A DNA stretch of 63,863 bases from Deltaproteobacteria bacterium (GTDB lineage: Bacteria; Desulfobacterota; Desulfobulbia; Desulfobulbales; Desulfurivibrionaceae), in NCBI GenBank assembly GCA_026388695.1, contig JAPLJH010000045.1, positions 1 through 63,863 on the forward strand, given 5' to 3'. Positions within the stretch are counted from its first letter, which is position 1. Every line of letters begins with the position of its first letter. The notes below the pieces were generated by a model. The model ran no database searches. It had not been told where the DNA came from and worked only from the letters and a program-made list of their open reading frames with translations. Made by a program: the position numbers and the translations under genes. This document shows, in pieces, positions 42,201 through 50,596 of this stretch.

Positions 42201-43226
42201 ATGCGCCATCATCATGTTAAACCTGTTTCTGCCGCAGTGCGTAGCCGGTTTGTTGCCGCAGGCCTCGTGCTCTTGCTCTTGGTCGTCGGCTGCAAACAGA
42301 AGGAAGGGCCTCCCGCCGTCGCGCCCATCGCCATAACCATTTGCCATGGCAGCGTCACAGACATTCTGCCCCGCATTGCCTTTGAGCAGGGCTATTTTGC
42401 CGAGGAGGGGCTTGCGGTTACGCTGAAGGATCTCGATGGCAAGCAGGCCTTTGATGGCATGCTCAAGGGAGAGTGCAATTTTGCCGTGAGCGGAGCGCCC
42501 CCCATTGTTCTGGCCGATCCCCAAAATACGCCATTCGCCATTCTGGCGACAGTCTTGTCCGACGATGATTCCACCAGAATCGTCGCCCGCCGCGACCATG
42601 GCATCGCCGTACCCCAGGATCTCAAGGGCAAGCGGATTGGGGTAAAAAAAGGGGTTATTGGCCATCTTTTCCTTGATCTGTTCATGATGAAGCATGGCTT
42701 GGCGCAAAAAGAGGTTGCTCTGGTTTTCATGGATTCGGATAAACTTCAGCCGGCCCTGGCCAGAGGCGAAATCGACGGGTTTTCCATGACCAACAAAATG
42801 GTCAATGCCGCAGCCAAAAGCCTTGGCGACAAGGGGGTGGTCTTTGCCGAGCCGGGACTGAACACCATCCAGGCCATCCTCACGACCCGGCTCGATATTC
42901 CGCTCAACCTGCAAGCGGCCCCCAGGGTATTGAAGGCCCTGGTTCGGGCAGAGCAGCTTGCGGAGAGCGAGCCTGTAGCGGCCAAGGCGCTGCAGGCAAA
43001 GGGTTCGTCCCTTTCTTCCTCGGAGATTGAAGATGTCTGGGCTCGATCCACCATCGAGGTGACCTTGGCCAATCCTCTCTTTGTCCATCTGGAGGATCAG
43101 TACCGTTGGCAGATGGAGCGGGGCGGGTCGCCTGGGCCTGCAGCCATGCCCAATTACCTGAACCTCGTTTTCCCGGAGTATTTGCGCGCCATCAAGCCGG
43201 GCGGTGTTTCGGTCATCAAGCGCTGA
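42201..43226 (+). CDS. Substrate-binding lipoprotein (NMT1/SsuA-like), copy 2
   Basis: 341 residues from the ATG at 42201 (GAGGAGG upstream). The signal peptide ends in the lipobox LVVGC. Same fold and order as copy 1: FEQGYFAEEGLAVTL, GECNFAVSGAPPIV, GKRIGVKKGVIGHLF, IDGFSMTNKMV. It is 26 bp after copy 1 and 11 bp before the histidine kinase. The arrangement suggests sensing rather than uptake. Confidence 0.9.
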   Translation: MRHHHVKPVSAAVRSRFVAAGLVLLLLVVGCKQKEGPPAVAPIAITICHGSVTDILPRIAFEQGYFAEEGLAVTLKDLDGKQAFDGMLKGECNFAVSGAPPIVLADPQNTPFAILATVLSDDDSTRIVARRDHGIAVPQDLKGKRIGVKKGVIGHLFLDLFMMKHGLAQKEVALVFMDSDKLQPALARGEIDGFSMTNKMVNAAAKSLGDKGVVFAEPGLNTIQAILTTRLDIPLNLQAAPRVLKALVRAEQLAESEPVAAKALQAKGSSLSSSEIEDVWARSTIEVTLANPLFVHLEDQYRWQMERGGSPGPAAMPNYLNLVFPEYLRAIKPGGVSVIKR

Positions 43227-43237
43227 GGGATCACACA

Positions 43238-45646
43238 GTGAAGATACGGTGTAAACTCATTCTGATCGGCGTTATTCCGGTGGTCTTGCTGCTGGCGTTG
43301 ACAGCTGGTTTTCTTTTTGCGACCCACAAGGTGGATCGCATCAACCACAAAGCCATTGTTGCCGACGAGATTGCGACGACTCTGGGCGATTTGTCCATTC
43401 TGACCTATGAGCATCATATCTACTTCGAGGACCGTGCCCATGCGCAGTGGGTGCAAAAACATGAATTCCTCGGCAAGCAGTTGGAAAAGGAGGGCGCGCT
43501 CTACGATACGGCCGAGGAAAAAGAGCTTTTGGAGCGAATCCTGCACGCATCGCGAACCCTGGGGTTCCTCTTTGTCCAGTACGGGCCCCATCCTAGCGAA
43601 GGCCAGGGAATACGGCAGGCCGCGCAGGGAAAATTTTTTCATGAGCGGATTACGGCCCGGATTCTTCAGGAATTGGCAGTGGCCAGCCCGGCGGCGGATA
43701 CTCTCCATGAGTTGAATCATGAGCGGGCCCGTGCGCTCTCCAGGCAGATCGCGCTGGTAAGCATCCTGGTGGTCGGGGGCGTCGCCACCTTCATGCTGGT
43801 CATCTCCTTTCTTGTCATCCGTGCCTTTACGGTGCCGGTGGGAAAGTTGAGCGATGCCTTTGCCGCGGTCAGTATCGGCGATTTGGGTCACCGCATCAAC
43901 AGCTCGGCCAAGGATGAACTGGGCAGCCTCTCCCGGGGCTTTGACAATATGGCCCAACGCCTTCAGGAGAGCAGCGATTCATTGCATCGTCTGAATCTCG
44001 AACTGGAGCAGCGGGTGGCGGAGCGCACCGAAGATCTGTCGCACGCCAATGCGGAACTGAAGCTCAACGAAGAGCGGCTGGCAGTTCTCCTGGCCCTCAG
44101 CCAGAAGGAGTTTGCGACCGAGGTGGAATTGGTCCACTATGCCTTGGAGGAAGCGGTGCGGCTTGCGCGCAGCAAGGTCGGCTATCTGCATTTCTTCAAC
44201 GAAGACCAGCAAACCCTCGGGCTTTTCCAGTGGTCCGAGGCGGTCATGGAGTTCTGTACCGCAGCAAAAACCCCGCATTATCCCCTGGCTGAGGCTGGGG
44301 TCTGGGCCGATTGCGTGCGACAGCGCCAGCCGGTGGTGCATAACGATTACCAGAATCTGGCGAATAAAAAAGGTCTGCCCGAAGGCCATTTTCCGTTGTT
44401 CCGGCATCTGAGTCTGCCCATCTTCGATGGGGAAAAGGTTGTCGCGGTTCTCGGGGTCGGCAACAAGGAGGAGCCCTACGATGCGGACGATGTCCAGCAG
44501 CTTATCCTCTACATGCGCAGCGCCTGGGAGATGGTCAAGCGCAAGCGGGTGGAGCTCTTGCTGTTTGAATCGGAGCAGCGGTATCGCACCATCTTCAACG
44601 AGTCGCCGGACGGTATTCTGCTGATCGATACGGAGACCGGAAAGGCGCTTGAGTTCAACGATGTCGCCCACCGGCAGTTGGGCTATAGCCGGGAAGAGTT
44701 CGCGGAACTCACCGTGGCGGACTATGAGGCCCAGGAGAATGCCGGGCAAATCCGGGAACGTTTTGAAAAGATCAAACGCCTGGGCAAGGAGAGCTTTGTT
44801 ACCCTGCATCGGACCAAGTCCGGAGAGCTCAGAAATATAGCGGTGTCGAAGCAGGCCCTGCTCCTTGGCGAGCGGCAATACCTCTACGCCATCTTCCGGG
44901 ATATTACCGAATTGCGGCAGGCCCAGGAGAGCCTGAAAGAATATGCCCAATCCCTGCAGCGGAGCAACAAGGAACTTGAACATTTCGCCTATGTGGCTTC
45001 CCACGATTTGCAGGAGCCGCTGCGCAAAATCGGCAGCTTTACCGAGCTGCTGGCCCGGAAATATCAGGGGCGGCTGGACGAAAAGGCCGACATCTACATC
45101 GGCTACATTGTCGATGGCGCGCAGCGGATGCAGATTCTGATCAACGATCTGCTTGCCTTTTCCCGGGTAACCACCAAGGGCAACGAGTTTGCGTCGGTTG
45201 ACTGCAACATGCTTCTGGCGCGGGTGCGGCAGGATCTTGATCTGGCAATCAGGGAGAGTGGCGCCCGGCTCAGCGTGGCCGAACATCTGCCGACGATTAT
45301 GGCGGATGCGGTGCAGCTTGGTCAGGTTTTTCAAAACCTCATTGGCAATGCCATCAAATATTGCGCTGCCGGGCAGGCCCCGGAGGTTGCCGTGGCAGCG
45401 GTTGAGCGCGACGGCGATTGGCTTTTTTCGGTGCGGGATAGCGGAATCGGCATAGATTCGCAGCATTTCGAGCGGGTTTTTCAGCTTTTTCAACGCTTGC
45501 ACACCCGAGAGGAATATTCGGGCACCGGGATCGGTCTGGCGCTGTGCAAGAGAATCGTCGAACGGCATGGCGGAAAGATCTGGCTTGAGTCGGCTGCGGG
45601 CCAGGGCGCGACCTTTTTCTTCACCGTGCCGCGCACGCTGGCTTAG
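43238..45646 (+). CDS. Histidine kinase with HAMP, GAF and PAS domains
   Basis: 802 residues, GTG start. TM1 (about 9-28), a periplasmic stretch of about 140 residues, TM2 (about 168-190) and HAMP come first. Then a GAF domain (about 290-440), a PAS domain (about 450-560), HisKA with phospho-His589 in SHDLQEPLRKI, and HATPase (NLIGNAIKY, DSGIGID, TGIGLALCKRI). It is bacteriophytochrome-like in its kinase half. Its likely partners are the two response regulators just downstream. Confidence 0.93.
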   Translation: MKIRCKLILIGVIPVVLLLALTAGFLFATHKVDRINHKAIVADEIATTLGDLSILTYEHHIYFEDRAHAQWVQKHEFLGKQLEKEGALYDTAEEKELLERILHASRTLGFLFVQYGPHPSEGQGIRQAAQGKFFHERITARILQELAVASPAADTLHELNHERARALSRQIALVSILVVGGVATFMLVISFLVIRAFTVPVGKLSDAFAAVSIGDLGHRINSSAKDELGSLSRGFDNMAQRLQESSDSLHRLNLELEQRVAERTEDLSHANAELKLNEERLAVLLALSQKEFATEVELVHYALEEAVRLARSKVGYLHFFNEDQQTLGLFQWSEAVMEFCTAAKTPHYPLAEAGVWADCVRQRQPVVHNDYQNLANKKGLPEGHFPLFRHLSLPIFDGEKVVAVLGVGNKEEPYDADDVQQLILYMRSAWEMVKRKRVELLLFESEQRYRTIFNESPDGILLIDTETGKALEFNDVAHRQLGYSREEFAELTVADYEAQENAGQIRERFEKIKRLGKESFVTLHRTKSGELRNIAVSKQALLLGERQYLYAIFRDITELRQAQESLKEYAQSLQRSNKELEHFAYVASHDLQEPLRKIGSFTELLARKYQGRLDEKADIYIGYIVDGAQRMQILINDLLAFSRVTTKGNEFASVDCNMLLARVRQDLDLAIRESGARLSVAEHLPTIMADAVQLGQVFQNLIGNAIKYCAAGQAPEVAVAAVERDGDWLFSVRDSGIGIDSQHFERVFQLFQRLHTREEYSGTGIGLALCKRIVERHGGKIWLESAAGQGATFFFTVPRTLA

Positions 45647-45679
45647 GAAGATGCATCAATTGAACCGAGGAGGGGTACC

Positions 45680-46150
45680 ATGGCCACCAAACCGCGCAAC
45701 ATAGATATTCTGCTGGTGGACGACGATCCCGGCGATGTGGAGTTGACCAAGGAGGGGCTGCAGGCCGCCAAGATGCTGGTCACGCTCCATGTGGCGGAAG
45801 ATGGGGAAAAGGCCTTGAAATTTTTGCGGAAAGAGGCGCCGTACACCGAGGCGGCGCAGCCGGACATTGTCTTGCTCGATCTCAACATGCCGAAAAAAAG
45901 CGGCCTGGACGTACTCAGGGAAATCAAAGCTGATCCAGCGCTCCGCTGTATTCCCGTGGTGATCCTCACCACCTCGGAGGCCGAGACCGACATTGTCAAA
46001 TGCTATGACCTGGGCGCCAACTGCTATATCGCCAAGCCGATCAGCTTTGCTGCGTTTACCAAGGTGGTGGCCATGATTGAGGAGTTCTGGTTTACCATTG
46101 TAAAAATGCCCCCCAAGAAAATGGGCCGGGATGGGCATGGGTTTCTTTAA
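45680..46150 (+). CDS. Single-domain response regulator (Rcp1-like)
   Basis: 156 residues. Acidic pocket LLVDDDPGD, phospho-Asp in IVLLDLNMP, Thr in VVILTTSE, Lys in YIAKPI. The C-terminal tail (KKMGRDGHGFL) goes beyond the receiver fold. It is the family that partners phytochrome-like kinases such as the upstream one. Confidence 0.92.
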   Translation: MATKPRNIDILLVDDDPGDVELTKEGLQAAKMLVTLHVAEDGEKALKFLRKEAPYTEAAQPDIVLLDLNMPKKSGLDVLREIKADPALRCIPVVILTTSEAETDIVKCYDLGANCYIAKPISFAAFTKVVAMIEEFWFTIVKMPPKKMGRDGHGFL

Positions 46151-46198
46151 GTCTGCCGTTTCGGGGCGATACGGTTCCAGTGAAGAGAAGGTGCCGCA

Positions 46199-46804
46199 AT
46201 GAGGGTTCTCCTTATAGAAGACGATCAGGCAGACGCGTTTCTCATCCAGGATATGCTGCTGGAGTCGACGGCCGGCAACGTTGTTGTCCAGCATGTTACG
46301 CGGCTTGAGGAGGGAATGCTTCAGGCTGACGAGAATGGGTTCGATATCATCATCTCCGATCTTGGCCTGCCGGACAGCCAGGGGCTGGATACCGTCACGG
46401 CGCTGGCCTCGGTGGCGAAGCATCTCCCCTTTATCGTGCTGACCGGTCTGGCGGATCACGCGGTGGGTCTTGCGGCGGTGAACGCCGGAGCCCAGGATTA
46501 TCTGGTCAAGGGGAAGGTCACCGGGGAGATGTTGGTCCGCGCCATCCGTTACGCCATTGAACGCAAGAGGATCGAAAATGAAAAGGCGCAGGTCATAGTC
46601 GAGCTGCAGGAGGCGTTGGCAAAGGTAAAACTGTTGAGCGGGTTTATCCCGATCTGCGCTTCCTGTAAAAAGATTCGGGATGATAATGGATATTGGCGGC
46701 AGGTTGAATCGTATATTAGAGAACATTCCAACGCGGAATTCAGCCATTCCATCTGCCCGGAGTGCTCCCATCGCCTTTACCCGGAGTTGTACCCGAAGGG
46801 CTGA
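46199..46804 (+). CDS. Response regulator with a cysteine-containing C-terminal segment
   Basis: 201 residues. Receiver domain: LLIEDDQAD, DIIISDLGLPD (phospho-Asp), YLVKGK. Then a coiled linker and a C-terminal segment PICASCKKIRDDNGYW with ICPECSHRLYPELY, two CXXC pairs that may bind zinc. This tail is common on regulators and kinases of Desulfobacterota; its role is not known to me. Confidence 0.9.
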   Translation: MRVLLIEDDQADAFLIQDMLLESTAGNVVVQHVTRLEEGMLQADENGFDIIISDLGLPDSQGLDTVTALASVAKHLPFIVLTGLADHAVGLAAVNAGAQDYLVKGKVTGEMLVRAIRYAIERKRIENEKAQVIVELQEALAKVKLLSGFIPICASCKKIRDDNGYWRQVESYIREHSNAEFSHSICPECSHRLYPELYPKG

Positions 46805-46993
46805 GCGGCAAAAGCCACGCGGCGCTGTTTCGCGCTGCCCCAATCCATTTTTTTCGTTGTTTTTGAGATGTTTTTTTTTGATACTATGATTATGCCGACC
46901 TCGGGCAGGGCTGTCCGAGGTCGATCAAGTGGGGGCCGGAAAACGCCGGTTGCCTCGTTTTCCCAATACGCAAGCGATTGCAAGGAGGGATGC

Positions 46994-47260
46994 ATGGAAC
47001 CAAAGGATGTGAAAAAGTTTTTAGCAGGGTTTGGCATTGCCAGCCTGCTGGCCGGAGCCGGGCTTGCCGCTTCGGCGACCAAGGCTGTCGGGGCCAGTGG
47101 CTGAGGCGGCAGCAAAAGCGGTGCCGTGAGCACTGAAGACAAGGCAAAGGCAGGCGGGGAAAAGGGAGTTGCCGAGACAAAAGGCACCCCGGAAGAGGAA
47201 GCGGCAAAGGCCAAGAAGAAAAAAGAAGAAGAAAAGAAAAAAACCGGAAAAAGCGGCTGA
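46994..47260 (+). CDS. sbtA: Selenocysteine-containing peptide precursor, SbtA-like ('selenobiotic')
   Basis: 88 residues if the UGA at 47102-47104 is read as selenocysteine (residue 37). AAGGAGG lies 5 bases before the ATG. Residues 1-36 are a leader with charged MEPKDVKKF, then a Gly/Ala-rich hydrophobic stretch and ASG before U37-GGSKSG. After the UGA the frame stays open for 51 codons with a Lys/Glu-rich tail. A bacterial SECIS-like hairpin lies at the right distance. An ordinary caller would report a 36-residue peptide or nothing. It is the likely substrate of the radical SAM enzyme at 37195-38796. The family name is from memory. Confidence 0.82.
47105..47135 (+). promoter_or_regulatory. 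Bacterial SECIS-like hairpin after the UGA
   Basis: A 6-bp stem CGGUGC/GCACUG (47119-47124 with 47130-47135) closes the loop CGUGA. The loop GU lies 22-23 nt after the UGA. In E. coli fdhF, from memory, the equivalent stem is GGU-GC/GCACC with GU at about 20-21 nt. A competing stem (CGGCAGC with GCGGUGCCG) overlaps it. Confidence 0.72.
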
Positions 47261-47304
47261 AGCGGTTGATACAGAACGCAGGCTGCGTTCAAAAATGTTT
47301 GCAG

Positions 47305-47329
47305 AAGGCAGGGAAACCTGCCTTTTTTT
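47305..47329 (+). terminator. Terminator after the sbtA-like gene
   Basis: AAGGCAGG and CCTGCCTT form a perfect stem with a GAAA tetraloop, followed by a T run. The peptide gene therefore ends its own transcript before the flavoprotein gene. Confidence 0.94.
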
Positions 47330-47491
47330 ATTGGTCGTTTCATGATTTTTGAGGGGGATATGCATGTGGGAAAAGGACCAGCGGATCGACCTTCGGTGGC
47401 GCAACTTTTGGAAGCGATACGGGCAAGCTGGAGAGTATAATGAAATACGGAACAGTGCCGTGGAAAAAAGACTGGGCAACGGGAGGGACGG

Positions 47492-49108
47492 ATGGCTGAG
47501 CAGAAAAGGCTGACAGAAGAAGATGCGCAGGCGCAGCTGCAAAAGTTTTTTGCGGAAATACCCCGGACCATTTCTTTGGTTCTTTTCTGCGATCCGGCGG
47601 GAAAAAACGAACCCTTTGCCGAGGGGGCCAGGCAGATCATCCGCGCTGTCCGGGAGATAACCGACAAGGTGACCCTGCGTGAGTATACTCTCCAGCACGA
47701 GCTGGCCAAAGAGTGGCAGATCACCCGGTCGCCCACCCTGGTCTTTGCTCCGGAAGCCTTCAAGATTCGCTGGCTGGGCGCACCCATTGGCCATGAGGCG
47801 CAGACCTTCATGGAGGCGCTTCGTATTATTGGCCGCCAGGAGCCGGGCCTGGGCAAGGAGGCCATGAAGGTGCTTGCCAAGCTGGACTCACCTCGGGCAG
47901 TCAAGGTGTTTGTCAGCCCCTCCTGCCCGTATTGCCCGCAGGCGGCAATCAATGGTATCCGGGCTGCCGTGGCCCGGCCCGATCTGGTTTCCCTGGAAAT
48001 CATCGATATCCAAGCCAATCCTGACCTGGCCGATCAGTACGCGGCCCAGAGCGTGCCCCAGACCTTTGCCAATGAAAAGCAGATCGGCCTGGGCGCCCAG
48101 CCAGAGGAGATTTTTGTCGCCTCCCTGGTGGCGTTGGAGCCGCAACGGGTTTTCATCCCGGACAGCGATGCCGAGGAGATCACCTGCGATCTGGTCATTG
48201 TCGGTGGCGGGCCTGCCGGGCTGACCGCAGGCATCTACGCCGCCCGGAGCGGCTTGCAGGCGGTGGTTGTGGAAAAAGGCGTGCTGGGCGGGCAGGTCGC
48301 CACCACTCCCATGGTGGAAAACTATCCGGGCTTCACCCAGGTGGGCGGCAAGACCCTGGTGGACATCATGGTGACCCATGCCCTTGAATATGTGAAAATT
48401 TTCCCCGGCGAGGAGGTGCAGGCCATTGCTCCGGGCGAGGTGTTCACGGTCACGACCACCAGACGTCGCTACAAGGCGCGGGCAGTGCTGCTGGCCACCG
48501 GCGCAGGTTACAAGAAACTTGGCGCGCCAGGTGAAGAGCGTTTGGCCGGGCGCGGGATCAGCTATTGCGCGAACTGCGATGGTCCGCTTTTCACGGGGAA
48601 AAAGGTGCTCATGGTGGGCGGCGGCGATAGCGCCGTGACCGAGGCCCTGCATCTGCACAACATCGGGGTTGGGGTGACCATGGTGCATCGGCGGGAGAGC
48701 CTGCGCGCCCAGGAACGGCTGGTGGTCAGCCTGCGGCAATCCGGCATTCCGGTGCTCTTCAACAGCGAGGTTGTCGAGATTTTAGGCGAGTCAAGGGTGG
48801 AAGCGGTGCGCCTTAAAAACAACCAAACCGGCGAGGAGTCCACCCTGCCGGTGGAGGGCGTTTTCATCGCCATCGGTTTTACCCCGGCAGTGGAGCTGGC
48901 TCGAAGCCTCGGGGCCGAGTTGACCCCGGACGGTTATATCAAAAAGGATGAGCGTCATCGGACCACGGTGCCGGGTGTTTATTCGGCAGGCGATGTGGAG
49001 GGCGGTTTCAAGCAGATCGTCACTGCGGCCGGGCATGGCTCCGAGGCGGCGCTCGCTATCTTTGAAGACCTGATCAACCCCTATTGGACGAATCAGAAAA
49101 AACGGTAG
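47492..49108 (+). CDS. Thioredoxin-reductase-like flavoprotein with N-terminal glutaredoxin-type domains
   Basis: 538 residues. Residues 1-110 form a redox-inactive thioredoxin-like fold; 115-215 a second one with CPYC at 145-148. From 230 a TrxR flavoprotein: FAD motif VIVGGGPAGLTAGIYAARSG, redox centre CANC at 359-362, NADPH motif VGGGDSAVTEA, and YSAGDVEGG. The layout recalls AhpF, where the N-terminal domain passes electrons to a peroxiredoxin. No AhpC is adjacent. Its position after the selenopeptide gene hints at a role in keeping that thiol/selenol system reduced, but a terminator separates them. Confidence 0.92.
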   Translation: MAEQKRLTEEDAQAQLQKFFAEIPRTISLVLFCDPAGKNEPFAEGARQIIRAVREITDKVTLREYTLQHELAKEWQITRSPTLVFAPEAFKIRWLGAPIGHEAQTFMEALRIIGRQEPGLGKEAMKVLAKLDSPRAVKVFVSPSCPYCPQAAINGIRAAVARPDLVSLEIIDIQANPDLADQYAAQSVPQTFANEKQIGLGAQPEEIFVASLVALEPQRVFIPDSDAEEITCDLVIVGGGPAGLTAGIYAARSGLQAVVVEKGVLGGQVATTPMVENYPGFTQVGGKTLVDIMVTHALEYVKIFPGEEVQAIAPGEVFTVTTTRRRYKARAVLLATGAGYKKLGAPGEERLAGRGISYCANCDGPLFTGKKVLMVGGGDSAVTEALHLHNIGVGVTMVHRRESLRAQERLVVSLRQSGIPVLFNSEVVEILGESRVEAVRLKNNQTGEESTLPVEGVFIAIGFTPAVELARSLGAELTPDGYIKKDERHRTTVPGVYSAGDVEGGFKQIVTAAGHGSEAALAIFEDLINPYWTNQKKR

Positions 49109-49935
49109 ATGACTGCGGTTGTCACTGCCCAGAGGAGAATCAGGATTGTTCCGCCCGCGCAGGCCGCGCCAAGCAGTCGGTGCCCGAGCATTTCGCGGCG
49201 GCGCTCCTGGTACCCCAGGAACAATCCGCAGAGGGCGCCTGCCGCCATGCCGCCGCCGTGGGCCCAGTTGTTGATGCCAGGCACCAGCAGGCCAAAGACG
49301 AAGATGCTCATGGCCCAGCCGCCGATTTGCTGGTATACCTGCTGGCCATAGCTGCCGCCCCGACTTTTCCCGTAATACAGAGCCGCGCCGATCAGGGCGC
49401 AGACTGCAGCCGATGCGCCGATGGTAAAAGGGACCCCGGCCAGGTAGGAGAGCAGAAACCCGCCGATGCCGCCCAGGGTGTAGATGGAAAACATCCGGGC
49501 CAGCCCGTATTCCTGGATCACCAGGGGGCCGATCTGCCGCAGGGCGATGAGGTTGAAGATAAGATGCAGCAGGCTGCCGTGCAGGTAGCTGGCGGAAACC
49601 AGCGACCACCAGCGGTGCAGGGCCTCGATGGGCATGGTGCCGGTCGCTCCAAGCAGCAGGAGGCTCCGGTTGTCCGGGGAAAGAAAGCCAAAGGGGTTCA
49701 TGCCCATGGACGTGCCGCCGGGATTGAGAATGATCGAGAGCACGAAAAGGGCGATGTTGAAGCCGCTCAACCAGGTAAGGAAAAGCTCCGGGGTCTGGAG
49801 CGGGTGGAGCAGCGCATTGTTTTTCCACCAGGAACCGGGAGACTTGATGCCGCAATAGGGGCAGCGGGGTTCGTCTCGGCTGATGAGACGGCGGCAGTTG
49901 GGGCAGAGCTGGGAGGTCTTGTGAGAGGTTGTCAT
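49093..49935 (-). CDS. Rhomboid-family intramembrane serine protease with N-terminal zinc ribbon
   Basis: 280 residues. Zinc ribbon CPNC/CPYC at about 12-33, then six or seven membrane helices. Catalytic Ser in GASAAVCALIG and His in NWAHGGGM. HGSLLHLIFN is the usual HxxxN-like motif. It cleaves membrane proteins within the bilayer. The start is MTTSHKT at 49935. Its 3' end overlaps the convergent flavoprotein gene by 16 bp. Confidence 0.92.
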   Translation of the reverse strand: MTTSHKTSQLCPNCRRLISRDEPRCPYCGIKSPGSWWKNNALLHPLQTPELFLTWLSGFNIALFVLSIILNPGGTSMGMNPFGFLSPDNRSLLLLGATGTMPIEALHRWWSLVSASYLHGSLLHLIFNLIALRQIGPLVIQEYGLARMFSIYTLGGIGGFLLSYLAGVPFTIGASAAVCALIGAALYYGKSRGGSYGQQVYQQIGGWAMSIFVFGLLVPGINNWAHGGGMAAGALCGLFLGYQERRREMLGHRLLGAACAGGTILILLWAVTTAVIYRFF

Positions 49936-50056
49936 ATGGCCGTTTGGGTGGTTGCTAAGGTTATTTTTCGTTGCCCCAACTAACCACACCCGTCCTGAAA
50001 AAACCAGAAAAAGCGTGACTGCATGGTCTGGGTCATCCACCGATGAGGGGACCACC

Positions 50057-50596
50057 ATGAAGGCGCAGGCTTGTTTTTCCTTGCAGGATTTTTACGGCGG
50101 CAGCATTAGTACCCGGCTCGGTGTGGCCCAGAGGCTCTATCCCGAGCTTGCTTCGGAACTCGCAGCCCACGAAGCGTTTACCCGGATGCTGGCCCAGGCG
50201 GCGATCCTGGAAAAAGAGCTGGCCCAGACCATGGCCGCTTTGGACCTTGGCGCCCTCTGCACCGTCTGCGGCGCCAAGTCCGGAGGCGGCTGTTGCAGCA
50301 GTTTCATGGCTGGGGAGAATGACGTGCCCCAGTTGCTGCTCAATCTCCTGGCCGGGGTTCCTGTTGCCTCTCTGCGGGAAGATGCAGAATGTTGTTTTCT
50401 TGGGGAGCGGGGCTGCCTGTTTCTGTTTAAGCCCATGTTTTGCCTGAACTATAACTGCCAGCAGATCAGGTTGGGTGCTGCTTCAGCCCGGATGCAGAAG
50501 CTGGACCAGGCAACGGGAAAACTGCTCCAGCAGCAGTATGCCCTGGAGCAACTGCTGCTGGAGATTTTGCGGAAACGGGGCACGCTGAGAGGCTGA
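50057..50596 (+). CDS. Cysteine-rich cytoplasmic protein, YkgJ-like
   Basis: 179 residues from the ATG at 50057 (GAGGGG upstream). Cysteine groups CTVCG, GGGCCSSF, ECCFLGERGCLF and FCLNYNC recall the YkgJ (zinc/iron-chelating) family, but the match is partial. The rest is helical. Its stop codon directly abuts that of the convergent cytochrome gene. Confidence 0.7.
   Translation: MKAQACFSLQDFYGGSISTRLGVAQRLYPELASELAAHEAFTRMLAQAAILEKELAQTMAALDLGALCTVCGAKSGGGCCSSFMAGENDVPQLLLNLLAGVPVASLREDAECCFLGERGCLFLFKPMFCLNYNCQQIRLGAASARMQKLDQATGKLLQQQYALEQLLLEILRKRGTLRG

Noticed and set aside
43979-45568. 529-residue open frame on the minus strand opposite the large histidine kinase
   Set aside because: The plus strand carries a complete kinase with all motifs; the minus frame is a GC-rich shadow without recognisable domains or start site.
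45656-46843. 395-residue minus-strand frame opposite two response regulators
   Set aside because: Both response regulators are unmistakable on the plus strand; the antisense frame has no family features.
47102-47104. UGA read as a true stop, leaving a 36-residue peptide
   Set aside because: The frame stays open 51 codons with biased composition, a SECIS-like hairpin follows, and a terminator is placed only after the longer ORF.
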